The notes below the pieces were generated by a model. That model made no database searches and was not told the origin of the DNA. It worked only from the letters and a program-made list of their open reading frames with translations. This document shows positions 43,744 to 52,432 of a stretch of DNA of 64,000 bases, piece after piece (the first letter of the stretch is position 1; each line of letters begins with the position of its first letter). The stretch is from Actinoplanes aureus (lineage in GTDB: Bacteria; Actinomycetota; Actinomycetes; Mycobacteriales; Micromonosporaceae): contig NZ_JADQTO010000022.1 of assembly GCF_015704865.1 (NCBI RefSeq), positions 1 through 64,000 on the forward strand, in the 5' to 3' direction. Position numbers and translations under genes: made by a program.

Positions 43744-44283
43744 ATGTCCGCACGAATCCGTCCGCTTGCCCTTCCGGTGGCGTTGCTGGCCATGCTGCTG
43801 ATCGGCCTGCTCAGCGGCGCGGCTCCGGCCGCCGCCGCGCCGGCGCCGTCCACGCCGCTGACCCCTAAGGCCGCCGCGTCCGGATCTCACGTCACGAAGT
43901 TCTCGACCACGCTCACCAAGAAGGACCGCACCGGGGCGGCGAGCCGTGCTCTCGCCGTGATCACCTGTGGTGGCACGATCAGCACGCCGGTGGTGCAGGA
44001 CGTTCCGGGCAACCCGCCGGTGACGACCGTGAACGCCTTCTGCGACGCGCCGGTGGACAGCATCGACGTCGTCGCCATCATGGCCCGCAACGGCGTGTCC
44101 GAGGCCGTCGGCACCGACCGGCAGCTCAACGCCACCAGCGCCACGGCCAGTGCCAGCGTGCTCTGCCTGGCGACGAAGAACAACTACCAGGGCTTCGGTT
44201 CGGCCGCCTTCGTCAAGGCCGGCTACATCGGCTCGCCGCTGTTCCTCTCCGGCTCCTCGCCGGTGGTCAACGGGTCGTGCTGA
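43744..44283 (+). CDS. Small secreted protein of unknown function
   Basis: This 179-aa protein has a clear signal peptide (ALPVALLAMLLIGLLSGAAPAAAA) with cleavage around residue 30. The mature part has four cysteines (in VITCGG, AFCDAP, VLCLAT and the terminal NGSC), which could form two disulfides. It starts at the ATG at 43744 with GGAGG upstream. No family was recognised. The SARP regulator lies divergently 200 bp away. Confidence 0.75.
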   Translation: MSARIRPLALPVALLAMLLIGLLSGAAPAAAAPAPSTPLTPKAAASGSHVTKFSTTLTKKDRTGAASRALAVITCGGTISTPVVQDVPGNPPVTTVNAFCDAPVDSIDVVAIMARNGVSEAVGTDRQLNATSATASASVLCLATKNNYQGFGSAAFVKAGYIGSPLFLSGSSPVVNGSC

Positions 44284-44299
44284 CCGTCCGGTGACGTGG

Positions 44300-44329
44300 C
44301 GGGCGGCGACCGGTGTCGGTCGCCGCCCG
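44300..44329 (+). terminator. Hairpin terminator after the secreted protein gene
   Basis: A perfect 12-bp stem (CGGGCGGCGACC) with a 6-base loop begins 17 bp past the stop codon at 44283. No T-run follows. Confidence 0.65.
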
Positions 44330-44496
44330 TCGGACGTGGCGGCGAGCCTGGTTATTTCAGGTCGTAGACCGGCGACGGCCGCGCCCTGCGCGCCCAGGTG
44401 GTCCGGCAGGCGACCGGTAAGACCGTCGCCGAGCTGGGCGGCGCCGACTCTGCCCCATCGATCCGATCTACGTCGGCTGAGCGGCGATTCTCTCGG

Positions 44497-45750
44497 TCAG
44501 CGCAGGTCAATGACGGCGTCGTCGCTGATGTAGTCGACGTCGGGGTCGGCGCGTAACGCTTCCACCTGCTCGTCCGTCAGCGTGCAGCCGAAGCAACCGT
44601 TCAGCAGCACGACGTCCGTCGCGCCGGCCCGTGCCGCCACCTCTCGAGGTATCGCGACGTCCAGAACGCTCACGATGTACTGACCCTCGATGCGATTAGG
44701 GTAGCGATGGTGCGGCGCGGGCTCGGCCCGTGGGCCGGGCGTGCGCGCGGCCCTGGCCAGTTCCTCCAGCCGTGCGTACTTGGCTGCCACGTGGTCGGGC
44801 GGCCGGCCCAGCTCCGCGATCCGCAGATTGTCGGTCAGGCCGCCGCGGCCCCGGCCTGCCCTCAGGACCAGCAACGCCTGGTCCGCTCTCCAGGGCCCGT
44901 AGGCCGCCGGGTAGGTAGCGCGTAGCCGCTCCTGGTCGGCCGGGACGGGCCGGATCTCGACCCAACCGGCGGCAACCTCGGTGAGCCTTGGCCGTGGGTG
45001 GCGGCCGTCCCGCACGCGGTGATACCAGATGGCGTCCTTGCGCAGCTGGACCTCGTACGCGGGCTCGGCCGTCTCGGTCTGTTCGCCGCGTCGCCGGAGG
45101 TGCAGGACGAACCGGAGGTGGGCGGTCGGATCGACTTCCGGGTCCTCGTCATACCACAACCGCGGCGGTGGGTCGGCCTGCTCGATGCCCGGGTCGACAG
45201 GCTCGGTGAACTGGCTGGGGGCGTAGCGGTCGTAGGGCGTGTACTCGACCCGGGGCGGGGCCCACCCGGCGGCGTCGACCAGGGCCCGCACCCTGGCCAG
45301 CTTCGCCGTGATGTGCTCGGGCGGCCGGGCCAGACGTGCGGCGATGTCCTCGACGGACATTCCGTCCTCCGCCCACTGGTACATCTCGCGTGCCTCGTGC
45401 GCGCACCACTCCTCGTAGGCCCACGGATACCTGGCTCGTAGCTGGTGCCAGTCGGCGGGAACCGGCCGGATGTCGACCCGGCCCGATTCGACGCCGGCCA
45501 GCGGAACGTCGCCGCCCGGGAAGCCGCCCGGTGGTTGCCCGATGGGGGTGACGCCCGATGTCACCCGGATCGACTGGATGAACACCGTGCGGGCGCCGAC
45601 GATGGCCCATCTGGTCGGCTCGTGGATCTGCCCGCCCGGCGTCTCGAGGTGCGCCAGGTAGGGGACGAACACCGTCGGGTCCGACTCCGGATCATTGTCG
45701 ACGAACCGCCACGGGTCTCGGGCGTCCAGCCACGGCCGCAACACCGGCAT
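44497..45750 (-). CDS. Duplicated-domain protein with C-terminal inhibitor-I9-like domain
   Basis: This 417-aa protein has no signal peptide. Two homologous halves are visible (about residues 20-200 and 215-350): each has P-E-x-DPT, then RVDIRPVPADWHQLRARYPWAY / WVEIRPVPADQERLRATYPAAY. A helix-turn-helix-like piece follows (VEDIAARLARPPEHITAKLARV / NLRIAELGRPPDHVAAKYARL). The last 60 residues read GQYIVSVLD and LTDEQVEALRADPDVDYISDD, the pattern of peptidase-propeptide/inhibitor I9 domains. The ATG at 45750 is preceded by GGAGGG. The function is unknown; it could be a cytoplasmic protease inhibitor or chaperone with DNA-binding-like modules. Confidence 0.7.
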   Translation of the reverse strand: MPVLRPWLDARDPWRFVDNDPESDPTVFVPYLAHLETPGGQIHEPTRWAIVGARTVFIQSIRVTSGVTPIGQPPGGFPGGDVPLAGVESGRVDIRPVPADWHQLRARYPWAYEEWCAHEAREMYQWAEDGMSVEDIAARLARPPEHITAKLARVRALVDAAGWAPPRVEYTPYDRYAPSQFTEPVDPGIEQADPPPRLWYDEDPEVDPTAHLRFVLHLRRRGEQTETAEPAYEVQLRKDAIWYHRVRDGRHPRPRLTEVAAGWVEIRPVPADQERLRATYPAAYGPWRADQALLVLRAGRGRGGLTDNLRIAELGRPPDHVAAKYARLEELARAARTPGPRAEPAPHHRYPNRIEGQYIVSVLDVAIPREVAARAGATDVVLLNGCFGCTLTDEQVEALRADPDVDYISDDAVIDLR

Positions 45751-45850
45751 CGCGTCCCTCCGGCCCACCGGATCGGTCAACCCGGAAGGTTCGACCGGGT
45801 GTTCTGATCGTGCCGCAGCAGCCAGGGCCCGTCCATCCCAGGTGCCGCCT

Positions 45851-46825
45851 TCATGTTGTTGCCGGTGGGGTCGCGGCCCGTTCTGCCCGCCCGGCTATCT
45901 CCCGCAGGTGCGCCACCAGTTCCGGCGGCTCGTGTACCTCGAACTCGCAGCCGAGTGAGAGCAGTCGCCAGGCAGTCCACTCCAGGGTGTCGGTGTGGCT
46001 GCTGAGCCGGCAACTGCGTGCGTCGATCGGCTGCAGGTCGCCCGGGGAGTCGCCGACCCGCCCGGCCAGCTGCTCGACCGGCGCGTGCAGGGTGGCCACC
46101 GTCCGGTAGACCGGAGTCCGTTCAAGTAGCTTGCCGGTCACGTACGCGGCCGCGTCCGCCGCCGGCAGCTCTCGCCGTGCGCTACTCATCCCGATCCTCT
46201 GCTGCTCACTGATGCGGTCGACCCGGAAGATCCGCCAGTCGTCGCGGTCGGTGTCGTAGCCGACCAGATACCAGCGCCGCCCGGCGGACACCAGCCGGTG
46301 CGGTTCCACCCGCCGCTCGCTCTCCACGCCTTCGTGCTTGCGGTACGTGAACCGCAGCTGCTCCCGGTTGGCGATGGCCGCGGCGAGCGCGGTCAGCCGC
46401 TCTGGGTCGACGGTGGGCCGCTCCCAGGTCAGCAGTGGCTCGGTAGCGGCGCCGAGTGCCCCGACCTGGCGCCGCAGCCGTGCGGGGAGGACCTGCTCCA
46501 GCTTGGTCAGCGCGCGTACCGATGCCTCGTCGATGCCGGCCACGGCGTGCCGGGCCGCCGTGCGCAGGCCCACCGTGATCGCCACGGCCTCCTCGTCGTC
46601 CAGCAGCAACGGCGGCAGGGCCTTGCCGGCGACCAGCCGGTAGCCGCCGACGGCACCCATCGTGGCCTGGACCGGGTAGCCCAGCTCGCGCAGCCGTTCT
46701 ACGTCGCGGCGGACCGTACGCAGGCTGATGCCCAGCCGGGCGGCCAGTTCGCTGCCGGGCCATTCGCGCGGGGTTTGCAACAAGGACAGCAGGGTCAGCA
46801 GGCGGCCGGGGGTGTCAGAGGACAT
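45851..46825 (-). CDS. HTH-WYL transcriptional regulator (YafY/DeoR type)
   Basis: This 324-aa regulator has an N-terminal HTH at about residues 5-55 (ELAARLGISLRTVRRDVERLRELGYPVQ) and a WYL domain at about 135-240. The latter has the motif RRWYLVGYDTDRDDWRIFRVDRI followed by a WCX-like C-terminal extension. WYL domains bind small ligands or nucleic acids. It is divergent from the epoxide hydrolase gene with about 60 bp between starts, so it probably controls that gene. Confidence 0.88.
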   Translation of the reverse strand: MSSDTPGRLLTLLSLLQTPREWPGSELAARLGISLRTVRRDVERLRELGYPVQATMGAVGGYRLVAGKALPPLLLDDEEAVAITVGLRTAARHAVAGIDEASVRALTKLEQVLPARLRRQVGALGAATEPLLTWERPTVDPERLTALAAAIANREQLRFTYRKHEGVESERRVEPHRLVSAGRRWYLVGYDTDRDDWRIFRVDRISEQQRIGMSSARRELPAADAAAYVTGKLLERTPVYRTVATLHAPVEQLAGRVGDSPGDLQPIDARSCRLSSHTDTLEWTAWRLLSLGCEFEVHEPPELVAHLREIAGRAERAATPPATT

Positions 46826-46887
46826 GGACCAAAGATGCCAGTCATGTGTGACAGATGCTGACCTACATGGCCGTTAGCGTGCTTCGC

Positions 46888-48036
46888 ATGACGCCATTTC
46901 GGATCGACATCCCGCAAGCTGACCTCGACGACCTGCGGGAGCGGCTCGCCCGGACCAGGTGGACGCGGCAACTGCCCGGTGACGGCTGGAGCCGCGGCGT
47001 GCCGCTGGACTACCTGCGAGAGCTGGCCGACTACTGGGCGAACGGGTACGACTGGCGCGCTCACGAGGCCCGGTTGAACGAGTTTCCCCAGTTCCACACC
47101 GAGATCGACGGCTTGGACGTGCACTTCCTGCACGTCCGATCGCCGGAGCCAGACGCACTGCCGCTGATTCTGACGCACGGGTGGCCGAACTCGTTCGTGG
47201 AGTTCACCGAGGTGATCGGGCCGCTGACCGAGCCCGCCAAGCACGGCGCCGCCTCGGCGCAGGCATTCCACGTGGTGGTCCCCTCGGTACCGGGATTCGG
47301 CTTCTCCCAGGCGCCGCCGGAGACCGGCTTCACGATCAACCGGGTGGCCCGGATGTGGGCCGAGCTGATGCGCGGCCTCGGCTACGACCGGTACGGCACT
47401 CAGGGCGGGGACCTGGGTGCGTACATCGCTCCGGAGGTGGCCGCGGCGGATCCGGAGCACGTCGTCGGCGTACACATCGACGGCGGCTTCGGCTTCCCGA
47501 CCGAGGCCGACGTGCCGGGTATGACCGCGGCGGAACGCGCCGAGTGGGAGCAGATGCAGCAGTGGATGAGCGGCGGCGTGGACCATCACGCGTTGCTGCG
47601 CGCCGCGCCACAACCTTTCGCGTACGCCTGGAACGACTCCCCGGCCGGGCTGCTGGCCTGGATGATCCAGAAGTTCAAGGAGTTCGCCTTCACGGTCTCG
47701 ACTCCTGAGCAGGCGATCGACCGGGACCTGATCCTCACCAACGCGAGCCTCTACTGGTTCACCGACACGGCAGGCACCTCGTCCTGGCCGATGTACGAGC
47801 GCATGACCGTGGCCGGCGATGGCAGTTTCGTCTGGCCGAAGGGGCAGAAGCGGGTGCCGTCCGGCGTGTACGGGGGCGGCTCGCCCCTGATGCGGCGACT
47901 GGCCGAGCGGGACAACACCATCGTGCACTGGCCGGAAGGCAACCCCGGTAACCATTTCGTGGCGATGGAGGTGCCGCAGACCCACGCGGCCGACATCCGC
48001 GCCTTCTTCGGCAAACTCGCCGATTCACGTCGCTGA
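46888..48036 (+). CDS. Epoxide hydrolase (EHN-domain, alpha/beta hydrolase)
   Basis: This 382-aa enzyme has an N-terminal EHN domain (about residues 2-105, FRIDIPQADLDDLRERLARTRW) and an alpha/beta-hydrolase core. The oxyanion motif is HGWPNS, the nucleophilic aspartate is in GTQGGDLGAY, and the catalytic histidine is in EGNPGNHFVAME. It would open epoxides to diols. Several starts are possible (46855, 46867, 46888); I chose 46888 because the conserved domain begins there. It is regulated probably by the divergent WYL protein. Confidence 0.88.
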   Translation: MTPFRIDIPQADLDDLRERLARTRWTRQLPGDGWSRGVPLDYLRELADYWANGYDWRAHEARLNEFPQFHTEIDGLDVHFLHVRSPEPDALPLILTHGWPNSFVEFTEVIGPLTEPAKHGAASAQAFHVVVPSVPGFGFSQAPPETGFTINRVARMWAELMRGLGYDRYGTQGGDLGAYIAPEVAAADPEHVVGVHIDGGFGFPTEADVPGMTAAERAEWEQMQQWMSGGVDHHALLRAAPQPFAYAWNDSPAGLLAWMIQKFKEFAFTVSTPEQAIDRDLILTNASLYWFTDTAGTSSWPMYERMTVAGDGSFVWPKGQKRVPSGVYGGGSPLMRRLAERDNTIVHWPEGNPGNHFVAMEVPQTHAADIRAFFGKLADSRR

Positions 48037-48095
48037 CCGGGCGGCCCCGCCGCCTACACGGCAGGCATGCCGGCCGCAGTGCACGGTGCGACTGG

Positions 48096-48695
48096 TCACC
48101 CGCGGAGGGCTGGTCCGATCCAGCGCCGGACGAGGGCACGCATCTGGTCGTCGGTGAGCGGAGGTGTTGAGGGGTACCGCAGGAACGAGATGAACAGTCG
48201 CATCAGGATCTCGGCGAGGCTCCTCAGGTCGGCGTCAGTGGTGACGCCGACCGCCGGCCAGTTGACGGGCAGGTTGCCGAGGATCCGCGCGCCGAGGGCG
48301 AACGAAAGTGGTGAGGTGACTCCGGCGGTGAAGGAGTCGGTCTCGCCGGCCCGCAGAAGCAGGCTCATGTAGGGCTCCTGGGGGATTGTCCGGACGGCCC
48401 ACACGACGGACTCCACGGCTGCTTCTTCCGGGGTTTCGAACGAGGCGAGGTGGAGTTCCATCCGCTCGGCGAACTCCTCGGCGCCGGCTTCCGCGACGGC
48501 GGTGAGGATGTCGGCCAGGCCCGGGAAGTAGCGGTAGACGGTCTGCCGGGTCACGCCGGCTTCGGTCGCGATGTCGGAGAGGCTGGTCTTGGCCAGCCCG
48601 AGCCGATCGATGCACGCCGTCGCCGCCTCGACGATCCGGCGGCGAGCCTCGTTCTCGGTGCCGGGCGGGTTGCCCTGCCATCCGTGGTACCCCAT
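48096..48695 (-). CDS. TetR-family transcriptional regulator
   Basis: This 199-aa regulator has a TetR helix-turn-helix at about residues 17-63 (RRRIVEAATACIDRLGLAKTSLSDIATEAGVTRQTVYRYFPGLADIL) and a helical ligand domain. It starts 27 bp after the membrane-protein gene, so it may be the third gene of an operon with the FAD enzyme and the membrane protein and regulate it. Confidence 0.9.
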   Translation of the reverse strand: MGYHGWQGNPPGTENEARRRIVEAATACIDRLGLAKTSLSDIATEAGVTRQTVYRYFPGLADILTAVAEAGAEEFAERMELHLASFETPEEAAVESVVWAVRTIPQEPYMSLLLRAGETDSFTAGVTSPLSFALGARILGNLPVNWPAVGVTTDADLRSLAEILMRLFISFLRYPSTPPLTDDQMRALVRRWIGPALRG

Positions 48696-48722
48696 GCGCC
48701 CATCTTGCCCGAACGCGGCAGG

Positions 48723-49787
48723 TCAGACGGTGGCCGGGGCGGTGCACCGGCGGAGCGCGACGAGCAGCAGACCGGCACCGGCGAAACATAAGAGCGCGTA
48801 GGCGCCGCTGCCGATCGGCGTACCGTCGCCGGTGACGCCGTTGTCCGCGGCGAGGTAGGCCGGCACCGCGCTGAGCCAGATCACCGCCATCCCACCGAGG
48901 TAGACAGCGGGGTAGTACCGCGCGAAAGTCGACACGTCCGGGGCGCGGTCGGTGGATCGCAGGTAGGACACCACGATCCAGGCGCCCACGAGCCAGAGCA
49001 GGCACAGCTCGACGCCGAGGATCCAGGCCTGCGCGGTGCTGTTCCCTTGGAAGATGCTCGAGGGGATGCCGGCGATGGCCATGGTCGGCGGCGTCAGTAT
49101 CCCGGCCACCAGGATGCTCGGCACAAGCGGCCACCTGCCGGTCAGGCGCACGACGAGATAGGTCATGGCGCCCATCGAGACCGAGGCGAACAACAACATG
49201 CTGTTCATCGGCACCGACGCGAGGGCGGGGTGGTTGACGATCTCGTTGTCCATGTTCCAGGCCCACCACTTCAGCTGTGGACCGATGTGGTCGAACACCT
49301 CGTAGAAGACCTGACAGGTGAAGGCGACGGCCACCGATCCGATCAGCGCGCCGCGGCGAGCGAAGATCCCGAGGGACCGGACGAGTTCGTAGGCGAGCTG
49401 GCTGAACGCCGGATAGAACGCCACGATGTAGAGAGGCAACCGATCCCACATGAACTGCACCGTGAACCGGTTGTGGGCGAAGATGAACCCGTAGATCTGG
49501 TCAAGACCGAACCATTCCGGGAAATACAGCGGCGGCTCGGTCACGAGGAGGTAGACCAGCGAGGCGAACCACAGCGCCAGGTTGGTCGGATCGCCGGCGC
49601 GGTGCCGCCGGATGGCGTGCAGCAGCGCGAAGACCGCGCCGCCGATGACGATCAGTTCGAGCAGCGGCATGGTCCAGTGGGCCAGCTCCCACGGCAAGCG
49701 GACCGAGATCACCGGGGATACGTCGTGGCAGTCGAAGCCGAGCTCGCGGGTGATGGCCTGTGCGCCAGGCCCGCACTCGACGCTCAC
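48723..49787 (-). CDS. Polytopic membrane protein of unknown function
   Basis: This 354-aa protein has about eight to nine predicted spans, for example MPLLELIVIGGAVFALLHAI, LALWFASLVYLLV, SMLLFASVSMGAMTYLVV and YLGGMAVIWLSAVPAYLA. Acidic/aromatic loops such as WDRLPLYIVAFYPAFSQLAYE are conserved-looking. No transporter family was recognised. Its ATG overlaps the FAD-enzyme stop by four bases, so the two proteins probably work in one pathway, perhaps on a lipid or polyketide-like compound. Confidence 0.7.
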   Translation of the reverse strand: MSVECGPGAQAITRELGFDCHDVSPVISVRLPWELAHWTMPLLELIVIGGAVFALLHAIRRHRAGDPTNLALWFASLVYLLVTEPPLYFPEWFGLDQIYGFIFAHNRFTVQFMWDRLPLYIVAFYPAFSQLAYELVRSLGIFARRGALIGSVAVAFTCQVFYEVFDHIGPQLKWWAWNMDNEIVNHPALASVPMNSMLLFASVSMGAMTYLVVRLTGRWPLVPSILVAGILTPPTMAIAGIPSSIFQGNSTAQAWILGVELCLLWLVGAWIVVSYLRSTDRAPDVSTFARYYPAVYLGGMAVIWLSAVPAYLAADNGVTGDGTPIGSGAYALLCFAGAGLLLVALRRCTAPATV

Positions 49788-51247
49788 CGCACCGCTGCTG
49801 TCGCGGTGGCCGAGGAGTAGTCCGTGGCCGGCGGCTCGGCGTCCGGGTCGAACCCGAAGGGAACGCGGCGCCGGCCCAGCGCGGAACGGATGCCGTGGCG
49901 CACGAGTCGCGCGAGTACACCCGGGTTGCCCAGCATGTCGCCGAGTGACTCGTCAAGGTTGAACACCTTGGCGAAGTGCAGGTCGATCACCGGGTCCTCG
50001 CGGGCGGCACCGACGATGAAGCTGAACGCGGGATCGGACACGGTGGCGAGGACGCGGCGGCGCCATTCGGCCGGTTTCTCGGTGCCCACCGCGCACGCGT
50101 ACCCCTGGTCCCGTGCCATCGCCAGGCGCCACGGCACGCCGAGCAGCTTGCGTTGTGCCGTGAGGAACCGCGAGAAGAATGTCGCGTCGAGTCGTTCGGC
50201 GCGAGCGAGGTGTTCGCGCAGCAGCAACGCGGAGAGCGACGCGGAGCTGATGCCCTGGGCATAGAACGGGTTGAACGCACAAATCGAGTCACCGACGAAC
50301 ACCAGCCCCTGGGGCGCTCTCCCCCACCGGTCGTAGCGGCGCCAGACGTTGCCGGTCGCCCGCGTCAGATGGACCTCCGAGGTAGGGGTACACCGATCCA
50401 TCGCGGCCGCGAACAGCGGCGCCCGCACCCTGCAAGCAGCCTCGACGAACGTGTCGTCGGTACGCGGCATGGGGTGCCCCCACGACCCCATGCATGCGAT
50501 GACGCGGTTGTCCTCGATCGGGAAGAAGTTCACCAGGAACTCGTGCTCGACCGGGTGCTCACCCTTGTCCCGGGTCGGCATGATGACGAGGTGCTGCCAC
50601 CACCAACTCGGCGGTCGCTGTGCGGGTAGCTCGTACCAGCGCGAGGTGTACGTGACCTTGGCGTCAAGGGTCTGGGTTTCGAGCGTGGGCCAGCCGGCCG
50701 ACATCAGCCAGCTGCTGACCGAGGAGCCACGCCCCATCGCGTCCACCACGAAGTCGGCGTCGAGGTGTTCCTCACCGGTGGACGTGGTGAGGCCGACCCC
50801 GGTGACTGTGCTGTCCCGCGTACTCAGCCCGTTCGCACTGACGCCCTCGCGGATGCTCACGTTGGCCAGTCTTCGGACCTTGTCGCGCAACACCCGCTCG
50901 ATAAGGATGCGCGAGCTGTAGATCATCGTCATCGCGCTGCGCTTCCGCGCCGACCAGCCGTCCCCGTCCAGGTAGGCGGCGTCCATCGACGGCATCAGGT
51001 GCAGTCCGCCCCCGGCGACGAGGTCGTTCTCGAACCCGGGAAACAGCTGCCCGATCGCACGCCGCCCCGAGTTCAGCAGGAAATGCGGATGCTTGCTCTG
51101 CGGCACACCACGGCGATGCTCGGCGTCCGCAGGGAGCTCGTCACGCTCCAACACCAACACCTGACTGAAGTACGGGGCGAGCGCACCGGCCGCGCAGAGG
51201 CCAGCAACGCTCCCACCCATCACGACGGCGGTCCTGCCGAGCCTCAT
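49784..51247 (-). CDS. FAD-dependent monooxygenase-like oxidoreductase
   Basis: This 487-aa flavoprotein opens with the dinucleotide-binding motif VVMGGSVAGLCAAGALAPYF (GxSxxG) followed by VLERDELP. It contains the GD motif GLVFVGDSICAFNPFYAQGIS typical of FAD monooxygenases and related halogenases. A flavin-halogenase WxWxIP motif is absent. It probably hydroxylates or epoxidises a hydrophobic substrate. It is first in an operon with a membrane protein and a TetR regulator. Confidence 0.83.
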   Translation of the reverse strand: MRLGRTAVVMGGSVAGLCAAGALAPYFSQVLVLERDELPADAEHRRGVPQSKHPHFLLNSGRRAIGQLFPGFENDLVAGGGLHLMPSMDAAYLDGDGWSARKRSAMTMIYSSRILIERVLRDKVRRLANVSIREGVSANGLSTRDSTVTGVGLTTSTGEEHLDADFVVDAMGRGSSVSSWLMSAGWPTLETQTLDAKVTYTSRWYELPAQRPPSWWWQHLVIMPTRDKGEHPVEHEFLVNFFPIEDNRVIACMGSWGHPMPRTDDTFVEAACRVRAPLFAAAMDRCTPTSEVHLTRATGNVWRRYDRWGRAPQGLVFVGDSICAFNPFYAQGISSASLSALLLREHLARAERLDATFFSRFLTAQRKLLGVPWRLAMARDQGYACAVGTEKPAEWRRRVLATVSDPAFSFIVGAAREDPVIDLHFAKVFNLDESLGDMLGNPGVLARLVRHGIRSALGRRRVPFGFDPDAEPPATDYSSATATAAVR

Positions 51248-51524
51248 GGCTCACCCCAACCCTCGCCTCATTCATACAGGTTTGCTGCAAACGTATGGAT
51301 GAAGTGCCGCAGGTGTCAAGGCAGGTTCCGGCCCTGGGCCGCCGCATCTCTTCCCTGCCAGGCGAAAGGATTCGGGTGAGCCCACATTTTCGCTCGATCG
51401 CGGGAAATGAAGACTGTCGTCGCGGATCTCCCTGATACGGCCGTTCGAGGTCGGCATAGTGAGACAGCACCGGAAATGCATATCTCCGGCACACTCTCCT
51501 ATTCCGTAAACGTGAAGGATCTCT

Positions 51525-52007
51525 GTGAAGAACTCCCTGAGGCTGGCCGCTCTGGCTGGCGCGGTGACCGCGGGACTCGGCTTCGTTGCGGCGCCCGCGG
51601 GCGCGGCGCCGGCAACGGGCGCCTTCGTCGCCGCTAAGGCTGGCAACCACAAAGAGCACGGTGAGGAAAAGGGAAAGAAAGAAGGAAAGGGACCCGACAA
51701 CATCAGCTACAACAAACACAAAAACACCAGCCACGACACTCATAACAACACCAGCCACGACACCCATAACAACACCGGCAGCAGCAAGAACCACCACACC
51801 AGCCACGACAAGAGCTACACCGCCAGTCGCGACAAGAGCTACACCACCCATCGCGACAAGAGCTACCACATCAGCCACGACAAGAGCTACAACATCAATT
51901 ACAACACCACGAACGAAAATGGTCCGCGCGTGCTCCCCGACATCCGACTCGACGACCTGCCCCTCTTCGGCTCTTTCCTATCCGGAGTCCGGTCCGAGGA
52001 GGACTGA
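51525..52007 (+). CDS. Secreted His/Asn/Thr-rich repeat protein
   Basis: This 160-aa protein has a signal peptide (LRLAALAGAVTAGLGFVAAPAGA). A charged segment (NHKEHGEEKGKKEGK) is followed by tandem repeats: NTSHDTHN twice (residues 67-82) and an 8-residue unit of the form H/R-D-K-S-Y-x-x-x four times (94-125). A non-repeat tail ends LPLFGSFLSGVRSEED. It is low in GC compared with its surroundings. The start is a GTG at 51525 with AAGGA upstream. No family was recognised; the regular His/Asp spacing could bind metal or form a spore/cell-surface fibre. Confidence 0.7.
   Translation: MKNSLRLAALAGAVTAGLGFVAAPAGAAPATGAFVAAKAGNHKEHGEEKGKKEGKGPDNISYNKHKNTSHDTHNNTSHDTHNNTGSSKNHHTSHDKSYTASRDKSYTTHRDKSYHISHDKSYNINYNTTNENGPRVLPDIRLDDLPLFGSFLSGVRSEED
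51804..51899 (+). repeat. Four tandem 24-bp repeats inside the secreted repeat protein
   Basis: Each unit encodes an 8-residue repeat with DKSY. GACAAGAGCTAC is conserved in all four copies, and the flanking codons vary. Confidence 0.85.
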
Positions 52008-52317
52008 GGCACTGTAAGCACGCAGGAATAATCATTTCAAAACATCCGGATCCGTCCGGACGCGACCAACGTCAACCTGTGGACAAAATGACGGAATCGT
52101 GCGCGGCGCCAATATTGACCAGGGACAGGCACGCTCCCGCTGGACGGACATACCACTCGACCTGGCTCACCTGCGTAGCGGCGACACCTACCCCGGCTGG
52201 CCGCCGGGTTCGGCATCGATGCCGACCGAAACTGTCGCGCCGGCGGAGGCCCGTCAACCGATCCCACGCACGGACCCGAGCCCGCGGCGAGCGCGCCATC
52301 TCGGCCCTCGCCAGCGG

Positions 52318-52353
52318 ACGTGGGCCCCGGAGGGGGATTCCCGGGGCCCACGT
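52318..52353. terminator. Bidirectional hairpin terminator between convergent genes
   Basis: A perfect 13-bp stem (ACGTGGGCCCCGG) with a 10-base loop lies between the convergent repeat-protein gene and the giant secreted enzyme gene. No T-run follows, as is common in actinobacteria. Confidence 0.75.
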
Positions 52354-52432
52354 TGTCGTGCCGCCCATGTTGCCGACTCGGGCTGTGATCCAGCTGGCCG
52401 CCGGCGTGGACGCACCTACCGGAACAGCGCGC

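Noticed and set aside
48040..48095. Hairpin GGCGG/CCGCC between the epoxide hydrolase and TetR genes
   Set aside because: The stem is only five bases and of a kind expected by chance in GC-rich DNA.
51804..51899. CRISPR-like repeat pattern
   Set aside because: The repeats are contiguous 24-bp coding units without spacers, in frame with a secreted protein.
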